A DNA stretch of 5,650 nucleotides. It comes from Nonlabens agnitus (GTDB lineage Bacteria > Bacteroidota > Bacteroidia > Flavobacteriales > Flavobacteriaceae). The notes beneath the pieces are model-generated. The model was given only the letters and a program-made list of their open reading frames with translations. It ran no database searches and was not told where the DNA came from. The stretch is taken from contig NZ_CM009580.1 of the NCBI RefSeq assembly GCF_002994045.1, positions 1-5,650 of the forward strand, read 5' to 3'. Both the position numbers and the translations under genes were made by a program. Below are positions 3,301-5,650 of the stretch, one piece after another (position 1 is the stretch's first letter; each line of letters starts with the position of its first letter).

Positions 3301-5650
3301 TGCTCAGAGCGTATCGAATCAGGCTACGGCTACGGGAACGACACCTGACGGAGATGATGTGAGCGACCTATCGGATGACAACAGCAACCTGGAGGATGAT
3401 CCAACGGATACGAATCTTCCTGAGGACAGCGAGATATCGATCATCAAGACCTCTGTGTTCAACGATGAGAACGGTGACGGCTTTGCTCAGTTGGGCGAGA
3501 CGATCAGCTACAGCTTTGAGGTAACGAACAGTGGAGCTACGACCCTAACGAATGTGACGGTAACGGATCCACTATTGGTGGCGCCAAGCGGCAGCCTTAC
3601 CGGCGGTCCTATCGCGAGCCTTGCACCAGGAGCGGTAGACACGGCGACCTTTAGTGGAAGCTACACGATCCAGCAGTCGGACATCGATGCTCAGAGCGTA
3701 TCGAACCAGGCTACGGCTACGGGAACGACACCTGATGGAGATGATGTCAGCGACCTTTCGGATGACAACAGCAACCTAGAGAATGATCCAACGGATACGA
3801 ATCTTCCTGAGGACAGCGAGATATCGATCATCAAGACCTCTGTGTTCAACGATGAGAACGGCGATGGCTTTGCTCAGTTGGCGAGACGATCAGCTACAGC
3901 TTTGAGGTGACGAACAGTGGTGCTACGACCCTAACGAATGTAACGGTAACGGATCCACTACTTGATGGTGCCAACGGTACGTTGACTGGCGGTCCCATCG
4001 CTACACTGGCACCAGGAGCAACGGACACGACGACCTTTAGCGGAAGCTACACGATCCAGCAGTCCGACATCGATGCGCAGAGCGTATCGAACCAGGCTAC
4101 GGCTACGGGAACGACACCTGATGGAGATGATGTCAGCGACCTTTCGGATGACAACAGCAACCTGGAGAATGATCAAACGGATACGGACCTTCCGGATGAC
4201 AGTGACATATTGCTGCTTAAGGAGAGCACGTTCAACGATGAGAACGGTGACGGCTTCGCACAGTTGGGCGAGACGATCAGCTACAGCTTCACTGTAACGA
4301 ACACCGGAGCGACTACGTTGACGGATATCACGATCACGGATCCACTACTGTGGCGCCTAACGGCAGCCTTACTGGCGGCCTATCGCGAGCCTTGCACCTG
4401 GAGCGGTGGACACGACGACCTTTAGCGGAAGCTACACGATCCAGCAGTCCGACATTGATGCGGGAACGTAACCAACCAGGCACTTGCCACGGGAACGAAT
4501 CCTGATGGGACGATGTGACGGATACCTCTGATGACCCTAACAACCGACGGATGAGGATCCGGACGGCGACGGCGACCCAGATGACCCAACGGATACGGAC
4601 CTTCCAGATGACAGTGACATATCGCTGCTTAAGGAGAGCACGTTCAACGATGAGAACGGTGACGGCTTCGCACAGTTGGCGAGACGATCAGCTACAGCTC
4701 ACTGTAACGAACACCGGAGCGACTACGTTGACGGATATCACGATCACGGATCCACTACTAGTGGCGCCTAACGGCAGCCTTACTGGCGCCCTATCGCGAG
4801 CCTTGCACCTGGAGCGGTGGACACGACGACCTTTAGCGGAAGCTACACGATCCAGCAGTCCGACATTGATGCGGGAACGGTAACCAACCAGGCACTTGCC
4901 ACGGAACGAATCCTGATGGTGACGATGTGACGATACCTCTGATGACCCTAACAACCCGACGGATGAGGATCCAGACGGCGACGGCGATCCAGATGATCCA
5001 ACGGATACGGACCTTCCAGATGACAGTGACATATCGCTGCTTAAGGAGAGCACGTTCAACGATGAGAACGGTGACGGCTTCGCACAGTTGGGCGAGACGA
5101 TCAGCTACAGCTTCACTGTAACGAACACCGGAGCGACTACGTTGACGGATATCACGATCACGGATCCACTACTAGTGGCGCCTAACGGCAGCCTTACTGG
5201 CGGCCCTATCGCGAGCCTTGCACCTGGAGCGGTGGACACGACGACCTTTAGCGGAAGCTACACGATCCAGCAGTCCGACATTGATGCGGGAACGGTAACC
5301 AACCAGGCACTTGCCACGGGAACGAATCCTGATGGTGACGATGTGACGGATACCTCTGATGACCCTAACAACCCGACGGATGAGGATCCAGACGGCGACG
5401 GCGATCCAGATGATCCAACGGATACGGACCTTCCAGATGACAGTGACATATCGCTGCTTAAGGAGAGCACGTTCAACGATGAGAACGGTGACGGCTTCGC
5501 ACAGTTGGGCGAGACGATCAGCTACAGCTTCACTGTAACGAACACCGGAGCGACTACGTTGACGGATATCACGATCACGGATCCACTACTAGTGGCGCCT
5601 AACGGCAGCCTTACCGGCGGACCGATCGCTAGCCTTGCACCAGGAGCGGT
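1..5650 (+). CDS. Giant DUF11/DUF7507-type tandem-repeat surface protein, internal fragment, frameshifted as given
   Basis: One gene spans the whole window; both ends lie outside it. Restored for missing bases, it reads as about 1,890 residues made only of 129- or 139-residue repeats. Each repeat runs: EF-hand-like loop [12 protein letters not shown], beta-sandwich core ([18 protein letters not shown], then TDPLL), Gly-rich turn ([15 protein letters not shown]), [18 protein letters not shown], and an Asp-rich linker ending in a conserved Lys (ISIIK). These phrases are typical of the DUF11/DUF7507 families, found in large secreted or cell-wall proteins. An A unit carries about 21-22 Asp/Glu, one Lys and no Cys, which suits an exported protein. 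Surface adhesion or a stalk role is inference; no signal peptide, anchor or secretion-sorting domain is in view. The reading frame changes 25 times through single-base deletions, so callers will report several short pieces. I regard them as one gene, most likely damaged by sequencing error and less likely a true pseudogene. Confidence 0.88.
87..602 (+). CDS. Frame-3 piece of the giant repeat protein (units 1-2)
   Basis: This open stretch carries most of units 1 and 2 but is not a separate gene. The true frame begins earlier, at 30, just after a lost G in the GGG run near 28, so the apparent ATG at 87 is only an internal Met-like start within a Val-Thr-rich strand. Residues from bases 190-253 are out of frame (reading like [11 protein letters not shown]) between a lost G at 189 and two lost bases at 248 and 253; three losses together restore the frame. 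From 573 a further lost G puts the tail out of frame until the TAG at 600-602. That stop exists only in the shifted frame: in the true frame it is an ATC-to-ATA change that keeps Ile. Confidence 0.6.
   Translation: MTVTDPLLVAPSGSLTGGPIASLAPGAVDTATFSEATRSSSPTSMLRAYRTRLRYGTTPDGDDVSDLSDDNSNLENDPTGTDLPEDSEISIIKTSVFNDENGDGFAQLGETISYSFEVTNSGATTLTNVTVTDPLLDGANGTLTGGPIATLAPGAVDTATFSEATRSSSRT
381..416 (+). other. EF-hand-like calcium loop (representative copy)
   Basis: Twelve codons encode [12 protein letters not shown], with Asp1, Asn3, Asp5, Gly6 and Glu12 in the spacing of an EF-hand or dockerin loop. The same loop occurs at each unit boundary; in the diverged unit 6 it is [12 protein letters not shown] and in unit 7 [12 protein letters not shown], and all five key positions are kept. 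Calcium binding is inference from this spacing. No flanking helices are evident, so it is not a standard EF-hand pair. Confidence 0.5.
384..768 (+). repeat. Repeat unit 2 (A type, LLDGANG form, 385 bp)
   Basis: The first two thirds match units 3, 8 and 11 ([19 protein letters not shown]), while the GCGGTAGACACGGCG tail matches units 1, 5 and 10, so the unit is a mosaic. Two Gs are missing, near 573 and 638. Confidence 0.85.
757..1032 (+). CDS. Frame-1 piece of the giant repeat protein (unit 3)
   Basis: The true frame here runs from about 639 to 938, so the coding sequence continues upstream of the apparent GTG start, which is the Val of the [10 protein letters not shown] phrase. The piece holds the loop [12 protein letters not shown], the core and the [21 protein letters not shown] variant of the turn, one of the variant forms shared with units 2, 8 and 11. 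At 939 a G is lost, and three more bases are missing around 942-946 relative to units 8 and 11, so the last 30 or so residues, up to the stop at 1032, are out of frame. The real frame resumes at about 1021 in frame 2 and lasts to 1179 without a usable start. Confidence 0.55.
   Translation: MFNDENGDGFAQLGETISYSFEVTNSGATTLTNVTVTDPLLDGANGTLTGGPIATLAPGATTRPLAEATRSSSPTSMRRAYRTRLRLRNDT
769..1150 (+). repeat. Repeat unit 3 (A type, LLDGANG form, 382 bp)
   Basis: Closely similar to unit 8. Five bases are missing in total: single Gs near 939 and 1020, and three bases around 942-946 where ACGACGACC is expected and ACGACC is seen. The last is the only in-frame length change that I found among the A units. 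Confidence 0.83.
1151..1536 (+). repeat. Repeat unit 4 (A type, hybrid turn, 386 bp)
   Basis: The [11 protein letters not shown] half is like units 1, 5, 9 and 10, but it continues as IATLAPGAI, close to the LLDGANG group, giving a mosaic unit. One C is missing near 1179, where GGGCGAG is expected and GGGGAG is seen; this is not a simple run shortening. Confidence 0.85.
1258..1878 (+). CDS. Frame-1 piece of the giant repeat protein (units 4-5)
   Basis: The authentic frame extends from 1180 to 1792, covering most of unit 4 and two thirds of unit 5. The apparent start is a TTG/GTG codon in the [10 protein letters not shown] strand and has no ribosome binding site context. Unit 4 has a hybrid turn ([12 protein letters not shown]), joining the VAPSG form with the IATLAPGA form of other units. 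Unit 5 is the IASLAPGAV form and is almost the same as unit 10. The C-terminal 29 residues or so, beginning TERHLTEMM, are out of frame after a G lost from the GGG run near 1792; the true frame then moves to frame 3 and runs through the A-to-AT-rich junction near 1873. Confidence 0.6.
   Translation: MVAPSGSLTGGPIATLAPGAIDTTTFSGSYTIQQSDIDAQSVSNQATATGTTPDGDDVSDLSDDNSNLEDDPTDTNLPEDSEISIIKTSVFNDENGDGFAQLGETISYSFEVTNSGATTLTNVTVTDPLLVAPSGSLTGGPIASLAPGAVDTATFSGSYTIQQSDIDAQSVSNQATATERHLTEMMSATYRMTTATWRMIQRIRTF
1537..1922 (+). repeat. Repeat unit 5 (A type, 386 bp) with an AT-rich 3' end
   Basis: Bases 1537 to about 1872 match unit 10 almost exactly. From about 1873 the linker becomes AT-rich and reads [17 protein letters not shown] instead of [17 protein letters not shown], with no change of length. 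One G is missing near 1792. Confidence 0.85.
1923..2306 (+). repeat. Repeat unit 6 (divergent, AT-rich, 384 bp)
   Basis: The most diverged unit, aligned through the loop [23 protein letters not shown] and [14 protein letters not shown]. Its linker ends [18 protein letters not shown], the same length as in A units. Three bases are missing: one near 1956 (probably C), and Gs near 2173 and 2205. Restoring them gives exactly 387 bp. Confidence 0.8.
2030..2218 (+). CDS. Frame-2 piece of the giant repeat protein (divergent unit 6)
   Basis: The true frame runs from 1957 to 2172. It encodes a diverged core with the same family layout: [20 protein letters not shown], then [20 protein letters not shown] and SQVSNQAT. 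Codons are AT-rich (tta, att, aat, gta), unlike the ACG/GCG/TCG-rich codons of units 1-5. Upstream, the loop reads [12 protein letters not shown] in frame 3, followed by a missing base near 1956 (GAAACT expected by comparison with unit 7, GAAAT seen). The last 15 residues are out of frame after a lost G near 2173; a second lost G near 2205 moves the gene back to frame 3. The start shown is internal. Confidence 0.55.
   Translation: MVTPNGSLTGGPIASLVPGESDSNTFVGTYTLSLTDVNASQVSNQATSKHKIPIIQMSRSIR
2307..2693 (+). repeat. Repeat unit 7 (divergent mosaic, intact 387 bp)
   Basis: No deletion. AT-rich sequence from 2307 to about 2435 is followed by A-type sequence at about 2436-2519 (GGCGGTCCT through CAGCAGTCAG), then AT-rich again to about 2618, then A type from GAGAATGATCC onward. 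A G+C count gives 17 of 60 at 2341-2400, against 31 of 60 in the equivalent part of unit 9 (3121-3180). Confidence 0.85.
2436..2774 (+). CDS. Frame-3 piece of the giant repeat protein (units 7-8)
   Basis: The authentic frame is open from 2206 to 2771, so the TTG at 2436 is not a real start. The stretch includes the tail of unit 6, all of unit 7, which has full 387-bp length and no deletion, and the first part of unit 8. Unit 7 encodes [12 protein letters not shown], an AT-rich core ([20 protein letters not shown]), then an A-type patch, and an Asn-rich linker ([17 protein letters not shown]) before returning to [12 protein letters not shown]. The terminal TAA at 2772-2774 arises because a CCC run is short by one C near 2771. 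Compared with other units this is a frameshift and not a genuine stop. Confidence 0.6.
   Translation: MTGGPITSLVPGAIDTTTFSGSYTIQQSDIDNLQVTNQAIVTGQDPDNNNVTDTSDDNSPIENDPTDTDLPEDSEISIIKTSVFNDENGDGFAQLGETISYSFEVTNSGATT
2694..3079 (+). repeat. Repeat unit 8 (A type, LLDGANG form, 386 bp)
   Basis: Nearly the same as unit 11, including the GTGGTGCTACG spelling, and close to unit 3. One C is missing from a CCC run near 2771, which creates a false TAA. Confidence 0.85.
2822..3910 (+). CDS. Longest intact piece of the giant repeat protein (units 8-11, frame 2)
   Basis: This is the best guide to the undamaged protein. The true frame runs from 2772 to 3881, about 370 codons, and contains units 9 and 10 complete at exactly 387 bp each, with most of unit 8 and the start of unit 11. 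Each unit shows the loop [12 protein letters not shown], the core [64 protein letters not shown] and [11 protein letters not shown]. The TTG used as start is the Leu of GTLTGGP inside unit 8 and is not a translation start. The last ten residues (ARRSATALR and stop) are out of frame after a G lost from a GGG run near 3881. There is no Cys, and Lys appears once per unit before the next loop. Confidence 0.7.
   Translation: MTGGPIATLAPGATDTTTFSGSYTIQQSDIDAQSVSNQATATGTTPDGDDVSDLSDDNSNLENDPTDTNLPEDSEISIIKTSVFNDENGDGFAQLGETISYSFEVTNSGATTLTNVTVTDPLLVAPSGSLTGGPIASLAPGAVDTTTFSGSYTIQQSDIDAQSVSNQATATGTTPDGDDVSDLSDDNSNLEDDPTDTNLPEDSEISIIKTSVFNDENGDGFAQLGETISYSFEVTNSGATTLTNVTVTDPLLVAPSGSLTGGPIASLAPGAVDTATFSGSYTIQQSDIDAQSVSNQATATGTTPDGDDVSDLSDDNSNLENDPTDTNLPEDSEISIIKTSVFNDENGDGFAQLARRSATALR
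3080..3466 (+). repeat. Repeat unit 9 (A type, intact 387 bp)
   Basis: A complete A unit of 129 codons and a close copy of unit 1, differing mainly by ACG for GCG after GTAGACACG. It serves as a reference for calling deletions elsewhere. Confidence 0.9.
3467..3853 (+). repeat. Repeat unit 10 (A type, intact 387 bp)
   Basis: A complete A unit and a close copy of unit 5 up to the linker. It encodes [38 protein letters not shown] and [15 protein letters not shown], with no frame change. Confidence 0.9.
3854..4239 (+). repeat. Repeat unit 11 (A body, B-type end, 386 bp)
   Basis: The body matches unit 8; the last 60 or so bases become B type (CCGGATGACAGTGACATA, then CTTAAGGAGAGCACG). It keeps the short A linker, so the A-to-B junction lies inside this unit. 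One G is missing near 3881. Confidence 0.85.
3907..4425 (+). CDS. Frame-1 piece of the giant repeat protein (units 11-12, A-to-B change)
   Basis: The true frame runs from 3882 to 4349. It begins as an A unit of the [21 protein letters not shown] form, nearly the same as unit 8, and changes at about 4170-4230 to B-type sequence: [18 protein letters not shown] replaces [18 protein letters not shown]. The core then reads [20 protein letters not shown], with Thr for Glu after Phe and Asp-Ile for Asn-Val. A one-off CCA-to-CAA change near 4174 gives DQT for DPT. After a missing A near 4349 the tail ([14 protein letters not shown] onwards) is out of frame. The GTG start is the Val of EVTNSG and is internal. 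Confidence 0.6.
   Translation: MTNSGATTLTNVTVTDPLLDGANGTLTGGPIATLAPGATDTTTFSGSYTIQQSDIDAQSVSNQATATGTTPDGDDVSDLSDDNSNLENDQTDTDLPDDSDILLLKESTFNDENGDGFAQLGETISYSFTVTNTGATTLTDITITDPLLWRLTAALLAAYREPCTWSGGHDDL
4240..4651 (+). repeat. Repeat unit 12 (B type, 412 of 417 bp)
   Basis: The first full B unit. Five single bases are missing: A near 4349, C near 4380, G near 4468, T near 4508 and C near 4545, so the frame passes through all three phases. Its linker differs from units 13-14 at a few third positions (GATCCGGAC, GACCCAGATGACCCA), which marks it as a distinct copy. Confidence 0.83.
4652..5063 (+). repeat. Repeat unit 13 (B type, 412 of 417 bp)
   Basis: Almost identical to unit 14 once five missing bases are restored: G near 4679, T near 4699, and Gs near 4788, 4904 and 4932. 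All five are shortened runs of two or three identical bases. Confidence 0.85.
4935..5650 (+). CDS. Open frame-3 piece of the giant repeat protein (units 13-15), running off the window
   Basis: After a lost G near 4932, frame 3 stays open to the end of the window, 238 codons. It covers the unit 13 linker, all of unit 14 at its full 417 bp, and 170 bases of unit 15. Unit 14 is the reference B unit: [60 protein letters not shown], then a linker with [17 protein letters not shown] and [14 protein letters not shown]. It carries about 29 acidic residues against a single Lys. No start codon with a binding site is present, because the stretch is internal to a longer gene; its end lies beyond the window. 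Confidence 0.65.
5064..5480 (+). repeat. Repeat unit 14 (B type, intact 417 bp)
   Basis: A complete B unit of 139 codons. It is ten codons longer than an A unit because the linker has [19 protein letters not shown] where A units have [10 protein letters not shown]. The Asp-rich motif [10 protein letters not shown] is at 5385-5414. Confidence 0.9.
5481..5650 (+). repeat. Repeat unit 15 (partial, B start changing to A-like)
   Basis: B type up to about 5611 ([20 protein letters not shown]), then ACCGGCGGACCGATCGC and GCACCAGGAGCGGT, spellings seen in units 1 and 9 and not in units 12-14. It is cut by the window edge. Confidence 0.8.

Noticed and set aside
4515..4883. Plus-strand open frame of 122 residues that might be taken for a gene
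   Set aside because: It is a patchwork: only about 4515-4545 and 4700-4788 are in the true frame, and the rest is shifted by five nearby deletions in units 12 and 13.
1..5650. CRISPR array
   Set aside because: The direct repeats are 387-417 bp, contiguous and coding, with no unique spacers.
1..5650. Phase variation or programmed frameshifting as the cause of the many frame changes
   Set aside because: The changes fall at many different places in the unit, all are losses, and none lies in a long simple repeat or a consistent slippery site with a following structure. Twenty-five independent switches in one gene are not plausible.
1..5650. Mobile element, tRNA, rRNA, promoter or terminator
   Set aside because: No transposase, inverted terminal repeats, cloverleaf, rRNA-like sequence, or hairpin with a T run was seen; the window is coding repeat throughout.

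Overview
The window lies entirely inside one very large plus-strand gene. It encodes a tandem-repeat, probably extracellular protein of the DUF11/DUF7507 type: bacterial surface repeats with an Ig-like beta-sandwich core, recognisable here from phrases such as [42 protein letters not shown] and NQATATG. No start, stop, signal peptide, promoter, RNA gene or second gene is visible. All minus-strand open frames are antisense shadows of the repeats.

Layout: fourteen full repeat units and a fifteenth cut by the window edge, all in direct orientation. Unit boundaries are set here at the first Glu codon of the DENGDG motif. Units 1-11 (1-4239) are 'A' units with an intact period of 387 bp (129 residues). 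Units 6 and 7 (1923-2693) are divergent and AT-rich, with a patch of ordinary A-type sequence inside unit 7. Units 12-14 (4240-5480) are 'B' units of 417 bp (139 residues), with a longer Asp-rich linker. Unit 15 (5481-5650) starts as B and changes to A-type sequence near its end.

The gene is not open as given. Comparing units with each other shows 25 single-base deletions and one in-frame 3-base deletion, and no insertion. Twenty of the 25 are losses from runs of G, C or T. Each unit length equals 387 or 417 minus its counted deletions, and I saw no in-frame nonsense codon once the bases are restored. Uncorrected homopolymer errors in a long-read assembly explain this best; recent decay of a real gene is the alternative. 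Restored, the window would code for about 1,890 residues of one protein.

Organism: most likely a marine or otherwise environmental bacterium, perhaps Bacteroidota, where giant proteins of this type are common. This is inference from repeat style and from the AT-rich codon use of units 6-7; the family also occurs in other phyla. The likely role is a long, highly acidic, cysteine-free, possibly calcium-stiffened surface adhesin or stalk. Nothing in the window shows a multi-gene system.
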